Assembly (NCBI RefSeq): GCF_037392515.1
Contig: NC_090290.1
Coordinates: 25,441,753-25,505,752 of the forward strand
Direction: 5' to 3'
Length of the DNA stretch: 64,000 nt
Origin: Haliotis asinina
Lineage: Eukaryota > Mollusca > Gastropoda > Lepetellida > Haliotidae
Under the pieces are notes generated by a model that made no database searches, had not been told where the DNA came from, and was given only the letters and a program-made list of their open reading frames with translations. The translations under genes were made by a program, and so were the position numbers. Position 1 is the stretch's first letter; the number at the start of each line of letters is the position of its first letter. Shown one piece after another: positions 45,801-58,784 of this stretch.

Positions 45801-46150
45801 GACAGGAAGCACCCAGGAATCAATATTTCCTATGTTCATCTTAATCCTACATTAACAAGCCCTATGACTATTTCGTGCTCGTATAATGCCAGAGGCCAGG
45901 TAAGCAAGTATAACGATCACATATCATTATTCTATGCTCTGCTAGGAGTATGACCGTGTGTATATGTATGTGTGTTCAACGGGAGTTGCATCTCAACCAC
46001 TGCAGTCTCTTCACTACGAGGAAACGTCACTGCTATCTTCTCAATATTACCTCAGACAGTGAACACCCAATCTCGCATACCCAAAGAAAATATTCCATTG
46101 GTTGTAAAATGCAAAATTCCGAATCCAGTGATAACCATAGATTTTCGGAG
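42840..46150. other. No gene supported
   Basis: Unique-looking AT-rich DNA; all frames are short. A run of TAAT-containing sequence near 45530-45610 (ATTAATCTAATCTCC, TCAGCTGATTAA) could be a homeodomain-site cluster. (CCCA)n occurs at 45776-45800. Confidence 0.45.
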
Positions 46151-46154
46151 TTTT

Positions 46155-46325
46155 ACCTACACCCAGTAATATTCCAGCGGTATGGCGACGGTCTGTAAGT
46201 AATGTAGGCTAGACCAGACAATCCAGTGATCAACAGCATATGAATCGTTCTACGGAGGTGGGAAACGATCAAATGTGCCAACCAAGTAAGCGAGCATGAC
46301 CACCTGATCCTTTTAGTGACCTCTT
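46155..46325 (+). repeat. Abalone-type dispersed repeat, diverged copy
   Basis: CAGTAATATTCCAGCGGTAT, GGCGACGGTCTGTAAGTAAT and GACCAGACAATCCAGTGATC match the family. Confidence 0.85.
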
Positions 46326-47850
46326 ATGTGCCTTAATACGTACCTCACGTATTAACAAACTAAGCAAAGTTCTCAACACGAAATTTCGTATCGCACTTAC
46401 ACTTTTAAATATATAGCATTTAAATGTTTTATTTGAACGTTTTTTACATTGTAATGATCATGACCAATTGCACTTTATAGATGACCAAGAAACTACTGGC
46501 GTAAATGTTTCCAGGGATGCATGGAGGATTTAGGCTAGGGAACCACGATAGGTAGGACTGACTATTGAAGGAGAAACAACTGAATGAATGTATGGTGCTA
46601 TATGTGAAATAAAAGTTCGTTGGAGTAGTTTCCGTCTCTTTTCATTACAAACAAGAAACTTGAACCTCAGATCAAGTAAACACTTAAAACATAAAGTCGG
46701 TGAACTTGTAAGTCTGCACCTAATCCTAAAACAATGCAAAACATCATAAATATTTGATAAAAATAAATAACCATCCAAATGCTCATTGATTGGATTCATC
46801 TTGAAAACTGAATGCATTTAGGATTTGCACTGGCATTCCCTGTATTTTGCCATGCGAATTTATCACAGGAAGTCTGTTACTAAACTGTTGATGGTCACAC
46901 ATACATCTTTCGATGCATGGATAGGTTTTTCCTTTCCATCATGGATTAACTGATATCGGAGACTCAACAACTGCAATCCGTGGATAGGTCGATGCATCGT
47001 TACACCCCTACCGATAGTTACATATCTGGGAGGGTGTATGCATTAACGGGCGCAGTACATGCACACAAAGGTGACCCAACTCGACACAACAAATGATATG
47101 TAAATTGCGAAGAAATGGACGTAACCATGGCGTACGTTCTTACACAACTCTCTCACAGCCCTTACATAAAAAAACAAATTACAATCGATCAGTTTTCTCT
47201 GCATGCACTACACATTCTGATTCAACTATAATAAGTTTAAAAGCTTGTATTTTCAGAGCTAACATGTTGCACAAAAGAAACGTGTTATCTAATTGTAAAA
47301 ACTGATTGTAGTTTTCGAATTGCCATTCCCAAACTCTCAGTGTAAGTAGATTTCTGGAAGAGAATGTAAAGTTTTGCTTTAGAATTCTTAAATGTCTGCT
47401 GGATGCAGGGCAAGAAGCCGCGATGGCATGATGGCGACACCCACTACAGACTGCTCCGGGGATGATTGTGTCCACACTCTGTGGTTGTTTTCTAATCTGA
47501 TTGTAAACATACATTTACACGGGGATGTTGCATACTGGCGTAAGGGGCTATTGTACCGTGTCAGTCTCAGGAAAGTCGCTTAATCCCTGGACGCAATTAA
47601 TCTACTTTTTAACAGAAGAGGTGACGGACATAGGTGTTGCATGTGTTCTATAAAGATTAGTCAAAATGAACATAGAGGTATATTATTTGAAGTGTCTTGA
47701 ATCTTCAGTAACTCGATGATTCAGTATTGGAAAAACAGTACTGATATCCACTGAAAACGCTACTTAATATGATATACTATTTTTTTCTGTGATATATTTC
47801 CATATAATTTGTCTTCATGTTTAAAGCAGAAAATCATCTGTAGCGCTTGA
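46326..47850. other. No gene seen
   Basis: AT-rich DNA with short overlapping open frames only; no repeat family or RNA gene recognised. Confidence 0.5.
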
Positions 47851-48170
47851 GACGTTCAGACTGGCCTCTGGATGAGTGTTCAGAAGGTATGCTTCAGACG
47901 AACCTCTCGATGAGAGCTCAAAATCAACAGTTGAGACTAACCTCTGGATGAGTATGCGGTAAGATTCAGACGGACGTCTGGGTGAGTCTTGACAAGGAAT
48001 GGTTCAGACTAACCTGTGGATGAGTATGCAGGTGGTACGGTTCAGACTAACCTCTAGAGCGTTTAGAAGATACGATTCAGACTGACCAGTGGGTGAATTC
48101 GGGAGTACGGTTCAGACTAAGCTCTCGATGAGTGTGTTGTTAAAATAGGTTCAGACTGATCAGCGTTCAA
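47850..48170 (+). repeat. Degenerate tandem repeat, about 45-50-bp unit
   Basis: Units of the type GGTTCAGACTAACCTCTGGA with TGAGTRTGC repeat about seven times with many substitutions and indels. Confidence 0.8.
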
Positions 48171-49027
48171 TGTAGATTGGTCAGGGTAAAATCTGCCTGT
48201 TCAGGTTGACCTGGGGAATTACACAATCGCAGTGCAGGTCAACTTGACCCAGGGATAAAAAATGCAAGATCTATACGTGATCCAGAGCAAGTTGCCGTTT
48301 GATGTATTTTGTGGCATTATTTCCCTGCCTTTGTCGAGCTGACTTTCCTTAAAGAGTGTTTAATATTGGTAAGAACTGCTCCCTGGCAACCTATCTGACT
48401 CTCGTGATCGGTAATAGCAGCATGTCTTCTGGACACCCCGGATTGTCATATGCTTTGATTTGAAACTCCCATTCTGTCAGGTCATGACTTTCACCAACGG
48501 GTTTTACATAACACAGTTCAAAGCTCGGATATTTTTGCGTAAACCTTTTAAAATCTATCAGCTGTCAGTGCTCAAACGGGATGTCAGTGTACAGGCACTT
48601 GGGTTACTTAGCTACTTGATATCAAAGCTAAAGAGATTTTAACCAGAACAAAAAGAAAGTGAAGACATAAAACAAAATTCTGCCAGTCCTATCAAAGGTA
48701 TCATCATTTCTTTTACGACATTGATTGTGCCATCAGCACTTCACAACTCAGCCTATTGTAGGTTATGTAGTGTTTTGCTTCTAATTCCCCCTCGCCCTAA
48801 TCCCTCTGTCACATTTGAAGGAATAAATAGTGTTTCATCAGCGTGAGCATCTTCAGTAGCTCACGTCACTATACCTGATCTTGTTGCATTTCTCACAACA
48901 GCCTTACCTTCAGACATTTGAAGTCAGTTGTGTTTAACATAATATTTTTAAAACTCTTTACCAAAACCTTTACTTACTGCAAAGAATCGTACAAGAACTT
49001 CCCATTGAGAATGACATGTAGCCTTGG
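48171..49027. other. No gene seen
   Basis: Mixed-composition DNA between two repeat arrays. The 60-codon frame at 48460-48642 has no recognisable features. Confidence 0.5.
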
Positions 49028-50430
49028 TGTGATCTAAGATCATGAGTATATCGCTGATAGGTGTGACCTAGGAACATGGGTATATCGCTGATAGGTGTGA
49101 TCTAAGATCATGGGTATATTGCTGATAGGTGTGAACTAAGATCATGGGTATATCGTGATAGTTGTGATCTAAGATCATGTATATATATCGCTGAGAGGTG
49201 TGATCTAAGATCATGAGTATATCGCTGATAGGTGTGAAGTAAGATCATGGGTATATCGCTGATAGGTGTGATCTAAGATCATCTATATATATCGCTGATA
49301 GGTGTGATCTAAGATCATGAGTATATCGCTGATAGGTGTGAAGTAAGATCATGGGTATATCGCTGATAGGTGTGATCTAAGATCATCTATATATATCGCT
49401 GATAGGTGTGATCTAAGATCATGAGTATATCGCTGATAGGTGTGAAGTAAGATCATGTATATATATCGCTGATAGGTGTGATCTAAGATCATCTATATAT
49501 ATCGCTGATAGGTGTGAAGTAAGATCATAGGTATATCGCTGATAGGTGTGATCTAAGATCATGGGTATATCGCTGATAGGTGTGATCTAAGATCATGGGT
49601 ATATCGCTGATAGGTGTGATCTAAGATCATGTATATATATCGCTGAGAGGTGTGATCTAAGATCATGAGTATATCGCTGATAGGTGTGAAGTAAGATCAT
49701 GGGTATATCGCTGATAGGTGTGATCTAAGATCATCTATATATATCGCTGATAGGTGTGATCTAAGATCATCTATATATATCGCTGATAGGTGTGATCTAA
49801 GATCATGAGTATATCGCTGATAGGTGTGAAGTAAGATCATGGGTATATCGCTGATAGGTGCGATCTAAGATCATGGGTATATCGCTGATAGGTGTGATCT
49901 AAGATCATGGGTATATCGCTGATAGGTGTGATCTAAGATCATGTATATATATCGCTGATAGGTGCGATCTAAGATCATGGGTATATCGCTGATAGGTGTG
50001 ATCTAAGATCATCTATATATATCGCTGATAGGTGTGAAGTAAGATCATGGGTATATCGCTGATAGGTGCGATCTAAGATCATGGGTATATCGCTGATAGA
50101 TGTGATCTAAGATCATGGGTATATCGCTGATAGGTGTGATCTAAGATCATGGGTATATCGCTGATAGGTGCGATCTAAGATCATGGGTGTATCGCTGATA
50201 GGTGCGATCTAAGATCATGCGTATATCGCTGATAGGTGTGATCTAAGATCATCTATATATATATATCGCTGATAGGTGTGAAGTTAGATCATGGGTATAT
50301 CACTGATAGGTGTGAAGTAAGATCATGGGTATATCGCTGATAGGTGCTATCTAAGATCATGTATATATCGCTGATAGTTGTGATCTAAGATCATAGGTAT
50401 ATCGCTGATAGGTGTGATCTAATATCGTGG
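49028..50430 (+). repeat. Minisatellite, 34-bp unit (34-38), about 41 copies
   Basis: Unit ATCGCTGATAGGTGTGATCT then AAGATCATGGGTAT. Length variants carry (TA)2-5 expansions (CTATATATATCG). Each unit contains the interrupted palindrome TGATCTAAGATCA. Units abut directly, without spacers. Confidence 0.96.
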
Positions 50431-51498
50431 GTGAGGAACTGCCATCATCTTGGACAGGGCATCATTCTTTCATTAACTGCTGGTCCAGAAACCCAGGTAA
50501 ACTGGTTCCACTGCTGATTAAGGTCATGGTGTATGATTTTACCTAGGGACTTTTCACATTACGGCCTACAGTCAAATCAAAGAGTGCAAGTCTATACCAT
50601 GCGGTGCGCCGTTAATTACGGATTAGAAAAAGAGAGAATGCTTTCATGGGCGATGAAAACATATATGTACTCTGAAATCTGAACCTAGTCCATAATCGAA
50701 GGCGCCGTATGGAGACGCAGGATCCGGTGGCCGTGACGCCATGACCGGTCTTTCTCCTGAAGCAAATATATCAATGGCCTGCAAATATCATCAACACCTC
50801 ACGTTGTTATACCATTACGCAGAGACTGCCATATATCATGTATTCAGACATATCGCCACCGGCTTCCCGGCAAAGAAAAAACACTGATGTCAACATCCTA
50901 TCATTAACCTACCACAAAATGTAAACAATACAATCCAAGATATATCCGGATAATATTATTCACAAATATGCTTAGAACCGCTCCGTTCAGTCACAAAGAT
51001 GGACTTGGAAATTTCCAAAACAAATATGGAAATCGATTCATCACATAGGTGGCAGATAGTCGATGAAATCCTTTGCTGGCAGATTTGAAGCTGACCTCCA
51101 TGCACCTCTTTAATAAACACGTGTTGGGGTGTATGACAGTGTTAATATGTTAGTATGTATCAAAATGAACTCCATCAGTTGGTGCAGGGGCTCTGAGATC
51201 ACTAATAAAGTGGAACCACATCCAAAGTTTGTCCTGTTTAGCGCGATACAAGCAGCAATATTTTTATTAATAGTGGTGTTCTCACGATTGTATTGTTCTT
51301 GTTATTGTATTGCACTGGAGGTCTGACGTGCACGGGTAAACAACAACAAATTGTACTGACCAGATGCTACAGAATTACTGTGTTACTCATCAGTGATCTG
51401 TAGGGCAGTGAACTGGTTTGTGTGACATTCTCACAAGCATCCACAGCTATAATCACTTCTCAACGTTCGGCAACATGGCAATGTAGAAACATAGCGAA
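50431..51498. other. No gene seen
   Basis: Short frames only. The frame at 51129-51326 has a hydrophobic end but no start context or splice partner. Confidence 0.45.
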
Positions 51499-51562
51499 GC
51501 GTGCATGCGTGCATGCGTGCATGCGTGCATGCGTGCATGCGTGCATGCGTGCATGCGTGCAG
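51499..51562 (+). repeat. Octanucleotide microsatellite (GTGCATGC)n
   Basis: About eight GTGCATGC units of strictly alternating purine-pyrimidine, a sequence type prone to Z-DNA. Confidence 0.97.
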
Positions 51563-51624
51563 GTGTGCTACTTCATTTTATTGAATTACAAATAACATGT
51601 ATGAGAATGGTAGTTTGATGACAA

Positions 51625-51710
51625 AACATAACACCAATATCAACACCAGCATCAACAACAACACCAACACTAACACAACATCAAAACAACATCAACACAA
51701 CATGAATATC
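51625..51710 (+). repeat. Low-complexity (AACACC/ATCAAC)n
   Basis: ACACCAATATCAACACCAGC and similar hexamers. The 140-codon frame over it (51597-52019) starts Asn/Thr-rich for this reason and has no recognisable domain afterwards. Confidence 0.75.
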
Positions 51711-53316
51711 AAAACTGTAAATTCAATTCCAGGCCCCTGGAAACCTGGGCACAAATTCTCGCATCCATTGACGGCATCAGAACGTCGAATTCATAATCGG
51801 CTGAAAACCACAAAACAAGATCGGCGCGTTTGTTCTTTATATATGTTTACAATTACTTGTGATTCTCGTTATACAAGAACGCATCATTTCTCTCATTACT
51901 TGTACTGTAAAGTCAGCCATTGTTTAGTTCCCCCATCCAACCATGTAACGCTCAACGTGAACAGAAACTCCCCATCAACTCCCGACAGCTGGAGCAGACA
52001 CTACCGGGTTTATGATTGATTGATATATACAATCGATACTGTTTGTTTGAAGTCAATACTTGATATGGCTGGTAGGAATTAACAAGGAACTAAATATTTG
52101 CGAAATTCCGTGAGTCAACCCTACCCTTCGACTTAAAATCTTTGGCTGAAAAATACCTTTAGGTTTGAGGCTTGTTTCAACATCCGCGATCTTGAGCTAC
52201 AGCAATCTAGTAGAACCGAGCAGTAAATGTCACAAGACATTAATCTCAGGAACAGTCCTCGGTGATATTTAACAATATATTTACATTAATTTCAAGAAGA
52301 TATTTTTTAAAAACTGTACAACCTGACATTTATGTCGGTATCCAGTTCGCCTTGGTGTTTATATAAGCATGTATGTGTGCGCTGCGTATTGTCATAGTAA
52401 TCGATATCTTCTCCACTCAATTACGAAAACGGCAACTTCCAGGCCAATGTAAAAACTGCTGTATCTTTCCAATTTAACCTCTTCAAAGTTTTCCGGAAGA
52501 AAAAAGAGATCAAAGCTACGGAGAATGCCCGTTCGTCGACGTTTGTACAAATTAAGTTTGTATGTGAATCTACGGGACGCTTTCATAGGGCGATCAGTCG
52601 CTTAACAGATATAGCTTTAGCGCTTTCAAGGGGGATAGCAGACGTTCGGCAGGGGGTTATTTGCCGATGTTGCCAAGAGACACAGCCATACCTTTCATCA
52701 CATAATGGTCTCAACGTAGCGATAACCAAAATGCCTTCCGACGTGTATGGATGAAGGGCTATATCTTCTACTTGGGAAACTGTTACCAATACGTTTATCG
52801 GGTCGTGATCTCAAGACAGTAAATATCCGGGAAATATCGATGTATGGACTTGTAAATTGAACCGAGGTATTTACTACAGCAAGTGTAAAAGTCACGAAGT
52901 CTAAATCTTGATAAAAGCCTTAAACAGTGACACGCGGGTGCAGGTTTATCATTATTTAATGGAATTTAAATAAACCATCATTTACAAAAGACACTTGAAA
53001 GGTTCTTAGGGAGTGAAAAAGACACAAAATCTTAAGTTACACTGGCAACGTGCAAAGCGGAAACAGAGTGGTTTGTCTTGCTTGTTAAAAACAGCATATT
53101 AACTCTCATTGCACACAACCTTTGGTCCCCTCTAGCTGAACTTTGTTGACGTCATACCTGGTGTATGATAGAAGCCTGAAAATAATCCAGTGATCGATAT
53201 CGTGAAGTCTCCCGAACATTCGGGGTACGCTGACACGCAAGCACTGAATATAAATCATCAAAGTTTTGCGTTTTTGGCGATAGACTCTGAGGGGAGGTCT
53301 AACGGTTGACCGAAAT

Positions 53317-53640
53317 GCGACTCTTCACTGTATGCGTAAGTACTGCATACAGATACGTGTTTTATTGTACGTACTGTATGTAAATTCAGTACTTCAATGT
53401 ACGTAACTGTATGTAAATACTGTACTTTATTGTAGTTACTGTATGTAAATATAATTCTTTGTGGTACGTACAGTATGTAAATACAGTTATTCACTGTAGG
53501 TACTGTCGTACTGTATGTAAATGCTGTACTTCACTGTGCGTACTGTATGCAAATACAGTTATTTTCTGTACGTACTGTATGCAGATACGCTAATATTTTG
53601 TACTTCATATTTGTATTTACTGCAGTCCACTGTACATTAA
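53317..53640 (+). repeat. Tandem repeat, about 33-36-bp unit
   Basis: TGTACGTACTGTATGTAAAT followed by ACAGTAYTTCAC recurs about eight times with variation. Confidence 0.85.
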
Positions 53641-54523
53641 GTATGACAGTTGTGGTACTAGAGTACTATACGTTCAGCATGCGGAGTGGTCATACTTTCA
53701 TATGGGTGTGGTAATGGCCACTCTCAACTGTACCTGTACATACTTATAGAAATATCGTGACTATGGTATAATTTTCAATAAATTACTTACTCAATATAGC
53801 ATGTAGCTTTGTGTCAGAGCCTATGGTAACTAGCGCGTTGTTCTCGTGCCATGACTGCTTCTTAAAAATATTCTTTGTTCGAAACGACTTGAAAGACATG
53901 GTATTGATTCCTTGGGCATATGACCGCTTTCAGTTAGTAACCTACTAAATCATAGTGGACTTTCTGCTGCAGCAACTTAGCTAAATCCAGGGTAACAATA
54001 TCTCGGTGGAGGATGCCAATCATTGACCTCTTAAACACCATATTATCAGCACTGTGTCATTTCAGGAGATAGTAAACTTTGCAGATAAAAAACACCATAT
54101 TCCTGCTGTCTTCAAAAAGTGCTCTTAATCTCTACGTTTGGTGACTCTGGCGACAAATAATGAAGTCAGCTTTGTCTACCACATTGTGCCATTATTCTGG
54201 ATCTGTTGCTTGGTGATGTCAGCTGTACTCCTACAGTTACACAGGAATATTTATTATTCGCATTTTTATCAAGATCATGAAAGAAGGTTACTTTTGTTTA
54301 TCTTGTCTTTCATTTTAATGTGCATTTGTAAGGGCTACATTGATAACACTCGTAAGAAATGTGCTACATGCATATTCATAGTTTTCAGGAGGTTTCTTAC
54401 AAGCCTTGCTGGATACGTGTGTTAGTTAGATATGTCACTAGCATAGTGGTGACATGCTTCAGGTCCACACCATAGCTGAATGTCTGCATTAAAGACATTG
54501 ACAGAAGGCGTTTAATTAGAAGA

Positions 54524-54775
54524 GTGAGTGAATGAGTTAAATTTAACGCCAAACTCAGCAATATTCCAGCTATGTCGTCAGTAAATAATGTTCGAGTCTA
54601 GACCAGGACTTCACCCCTTATCACCGTCCCTCTTGCTTAAGACCCGTGAAGGTCCGTCAAAGAATTGATCTTCAGCAACCCATTCTTGTCGTAAGCGACG
54701 ACTAACGGGATCGGGTGGCCAGGCTCGCTGACGTGGTTGATCTCATTTGCGTAGATCGATAGTCATGTTGTTGAT
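54524..54775. repeat. Dispersed repeat in head-to-head inverted arrangement
   Basis: 54524-54610 is the head in + orientation (GCAATATTCCAGCTATGTCG). 54640-54775 is the tail half in - orientation (GACCCGTGAAGGTCCGTCAA, GACTAACGGGATCGGGTGGC). Confidence 0.8.
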
Positions 54776-56291
54776 CAAGTTTATTTTTATGGAGTTCTTC
54801 ATTTTAACCACTACCCAGATTCCAGCACGCTTTTCACTGGACCCCAGACGGTTTGTTTGGTCTAATTAACTAAAGTGTTCCGAAAGTGAAAAGTATTCCC
54901 ATTCGTTTTAATAAGTTTAAAAGTGGTAACTTCCAAATTGCGTCAAATATCTATTTCAATTACGGAACTGCATGCTATCCAAATACTGCAAACTGCACAG
55001 TGTGTATACATATCCCGACAAGCGTGTACGGATGAATGACTTAATGATTCACAGTCGTAGCGTCTACACCGTGATGTGTGCTCGGTTGATCAATGATTCA
55101 CAGTCGTTGTAGTGGTGTCGTCTACACCGTAATGCCGTTCATGATATGTCGCTTAGCTTTACAAGGTAATTCTTCCATTTGTTTCGAAATCAATAGTTCA
55201 TTTAATGATATTACAAAATGAATTATTTATACAATTAGATCAAAATGTTATGATGTCATAAAACTGTAATTGGTACCACAACTGTTGACATTTTGATGTC
55301 AATAAATGAATATATGACGTTTTAAATTGTTTGATATAAAATCAATATATTATTTCACTTCAAAGCAACATGTTAATATAGCTAAATATCTTATTTTTTA
55401 TGTTTCTTTGATTAATTTTGAATTTTCTTGTATCACTGATTTCCTCTTTTACAATAATTGTTCCTTTGAATGTGTTCCCGCGGGAGTGTGGGGCGGTTAA
55501 GTTAAATGTCATGTTGATCATATTAAAAGACATAAAGCCTTGAAAGCGGTCAATAATAATTCACACACAACCACAAAGCAATATGACATGACATGAATTT
55601 AAAGGAGTGAAATGCATGAGAGCCAATATGGTTTAGCTAATTTACATGCATTGATGTTTAATTTCAGACCCAGGACGTGAATAATCATTGATTTAATAAA
55701 TTGAATTTTTAGATGTGAATTGCGAAATGTAATGATTCATATCAACAAATCATGTTTTAATGTTACGTATTCGATTTACTGATACCAAGATATACAAATG
55801 CATTAATTACAATGACGAAATAATGTGTGTGATAAAAAGCAGGATAATTACTGGAACAGCAACTCGCGAATCATTTCGGCATAGTATTACCCTAATCAAA
55901 CGTTTCAGATATTTCTGGCTTCAGTCTCAGACTTGGTTATCTTCAGATTTGGAAACTCAAGTCAGTTTATCTTGTTTAATAACTATGTATTTCTCATGCT
56001 AATGTGGACGATGGAAATGACGTTAGGCAAGACAGATCACGAGTGACGTTCATTAAGAGCAATGCTGATTGCTAATGTGCCCCTTAGGCGCAAGGATCCG
56101 CTTGTTGTGGGTTCGAATCCTACATCGACTTGTCAGATAATTTGTTTATAATAACCGACGGAGGTAGTGAATTGAGGGAGTTAAAACCTGTCTTCATAAC
56201 ACTGTGTTGGGACGTGTAACATGCAGTGGGAAACAAGGCGCGCGGTTATTATGTGATCATTGCTTATGGCATGGCTCAGAGTAGTAGATCA
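54776..56291. other. AT-rich, no gene; small duplication and tRNA-like fragment
   Basis: A ~60-bp imperfect duplication (AATGATTCACAGTCG...CGTCTACACCGT) lies at 55043-55136. GTGGGTTCGAATCCTACAT (56107-56125) is a good B box, but no A box or acceptor stem pairs with it, so this is not a tRNA gene. Confidence 0.5.
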
Positions 56292-56557
56292 GGCCCCGAT
56301 TTCTCAAAACAAACTTAAGTTTTCACTCAAATCTCAAACTGGGTTTGACAATTTGAAACAATGGATTTATTTTTTCGAATGAAAAAGTCCAAACACCTAA
56401 AGAAATCTGTCCACCAAACTCAGATTGTCTACTAAGTTTGAGTTTGATACCGATTTCCGTTCATTCTGGAAAATGCATGTTCCTGCGTTTTCTCAGATTT
56501 GAGCAAAACCTTTTGAGTCAAAACTCAGATTTAAGTTTGTTTCGAGAAATCGGGGCC
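56292..56557. mobile_element. 266-bp MITE with long terminal inverted repeats
   Basis: It begins GGCCCCGATTTCTCAAAACA and AACTTAA, and ends with the inverse TTAAGTTTGTTTCGAGAAAT then CGGGGCC; about 27 bp of TIR differ at one or two positions. The interior is AT-rich and non-coding, itself repeating AAACTCAGATT-like motifs. The target duplication is unclear. Confidence 0.85.
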
Positions 56558-56754
56558 AGAAGATCATCAGGCACCATAGGATCGTCCCAGTCCAGACTTT
56601 CAACACCACAGTGCTGTAGACTTGACGTAATGTGAGTATTATGCGCCTGTGGGAATGGATGAAACACAACCTTGAAGCATGGCGGTTTGGACAGTCTGGT
56701 AGATATTGTCTGGCTTAGCTCGCTGAATAGAGAATGGGTACTCTGAATGGATTC

Positions 56755-56905
56755 GACTGACCCGTCACGCCAAAGACCCGGGTTTGATTCATCACATGGA
56801 TACAATATGCGTAAAGCCCATATCTGGTGTCCCTCTCTGTGATGTTGCTTTAAATATTGCTAAAAAGCGGCATAAACCCCGACCAAAGTCACTCGTTCAG
56901 CCATT
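56755..56905 (+). repeat. tRNA-type SINE, 3' part
   Basis: CACGCCAAAGACCCGGGTTT then GATTCATCACATGG (B-box region) and the tail GGTGTCCCTCTCTGTGATGT, TATTGCTAAAAAGCGGC. Confidence 0.8.
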
Positions 56906-57944
56906 CACTTAATGGATTTATGACACATTCACCACAGGCGATGCAATTCTTTCTGCAGATTTAGGTACCTTGGTGTCCAGTTGTGTGAGCACCATACCTG
57001 TGGCCGTTGTTTAACCAAAGTAGTAACCGTCAGAGGCCAGCATCACCTCCAACTATCCTCACGTATGTACCACTAGATAGCTAGAATACAGTTCAACAGA
57101 GTGTCAAACCACGAGTTGCACACTTCTACACACTTCAGTCCTCTTAAACCTTCTGTTATTTGACAATGGTCCAGAACATAACGCATAAATAGTGACGCAA
57201 AACAATGCTTTATTAACAATGACAAACTCTCAATGAGGCGTTTTAATACAGAGGCTTAAGGAGAGCGACAGGTCAAAGTGGGTCAAGTTCATGGTCATCC
57301 GATGTTGTTATGACGCCTGCTGTAACACACTCCGTTCTGGTCTTTCCTCTTTAGATGCAGCTTTTTGTTAATCCTACTGTTGTAGATAAATATGTATGTG
57401 AAATATTTAATGAATCAATGGGGTTATTGCGGTAGTCCTTTACTTCAGTCAGATGTACTTTCATGACAGTTGGAGAAAGATGGCGAAATATACACACGAG
57501 ACAGGAAGTGACGTAATAGAGAACTGATATGTCATTAATTTGGTGCAGCCACTACCTCATTTGCGGCCTGAAATAGATAAAATACACATGTTATGATTAT
57601 CTGTATTTTGTCATGATATGCTAACACACTCATGGTAAAAATACAAACTCTACGTAAATGGGAGCGAGTCTTTAATGTAACGTGTGAATTGAAAACTCAT
57701 TAGCAGCAGAGACAAATCAAGCTGTGTAAGTTCATCGTTAAACCAAGTTTCAGCGTGAGGATAATATTATACATTGTACTCCTATGATGTATTATGGTAA
57801 GTATTCACGATGTTTTCTAAATTATTTAGTTCTTAAAGTTGTTCCAATTCGATGCCCACAGCTGTCTTTATCTACAGAACGCGTCTATTAACATTCATCC
57901 CCAAAGACTCCTATTTCGTCAATGTCCACCCTGCCGACACGTGA

Positions 57945-58105
57945 AAAACTGGGTTAGGCTTGCTGACTTGGTGGACAAATGTCATCGTATCCCAACTGCG
58001 TAAATCAAAACGCATGCTGTTGATCACTGGATTATCAGGTTCAGACTCGATTATTTAGAGTCCGCCACCACATAGCTGAAATATTGCCGAGTGCAGTATT
58101 TAACA
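57945..58105 (-). repeat. Abalone-type dispersed repeat, minus-strand copy
   Basis: CTTGCTGACTTGGTGGACAA, GTTGATCACTGGATTATCAG and ATAGCTGAAATATTGCCGAG match the family. Confidence 0.85.
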
Positions 58106-58508
58106 ACAAACAAAGCACTCTACTGACCGCTCCTCATGCAGGGGTATGGGATGAAGTGGTTGTGTGACTGCCGCATGCAGATTCCCATGTACATTCTCTT
58201 CTCAACGGGCTTGCCCTGTCCTACGGCAAGCACACTGGGGTTCAACTTGCCTTCCTGAACCAGCTGGAACACAAGAAACCTTCACATACACAACTGATAA
58301 CCACATCCCAGGCAATATTACTGACGACCACCTCATAGATCATATTACTGACAACCACACAGACCATATCATTCAACCCTACACCACAAACAAGCCAAAG
58401 CACCCGGTAGTTTATCGTTGGATTACCGGGGTGCCATAGGAATTGTTCCAGCTACCATCTTTCTGCCAAACAAAGATGTTTCCTGGTAAACATAGGAGTT
58501 ATCAAATA

Positions 58509-58596
58509 TACTGAGAGAAACAGATATAGGATCACAAGAAAACTTTGAATAACGCTGCGGTGATGAAAACTGGAAACATATTTGTTTCTCTTCGTA
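58509..58596. mobile_element. 88-bp mini-MITE related to the neighbouring MITE
   Basis: It starts TACTGAGAGAAACAGATA and ends TATTTGTTTCTCTTCGTA, an imperfect inverse, with TA on both sides (58507-58508 and 58597-58598). The termini resemble those at 60134-60297. Confidence 0.55.
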
Positions 58597-58784
58597 TATG
58601 TAAAACTCATGTATATCTCAAATAAAGTTATTTGTAATTTACATGCATCAAAACCAAAATGTTTTATTGAGACTACAAAGTAACGCTGGCGGTAACATAT
58701 TGTCCAATGATGTGGCTATCGACATGATTTGTTTATTGTAGGATTTAGAATAAGAATAAGAATAATATAATAATTTTCTAAATA

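Noticed and set aside
51597..52019. 140-codon frame beginning Asn/Thr-rich
   Set aside because: The start lies in an AACACC-type low-complexity tract and the remainder has no recognisable domain or codon pattern.
54138..54425. 95-codon hydrophobic frame that could be a membrane protein
   Set aside because: AT-rich DNA readily gives Phe/Ile/Leu-rich frames; no splice partner, start context or family match.
56076..56132. tRNA gene candidate with GGTTCGAATCC
   Set aside because: Only a B box is convincing; no acceptor stem or A box at the right distance. Treated as a tRNA-derived fragment, like the B boxes in the SINEs.
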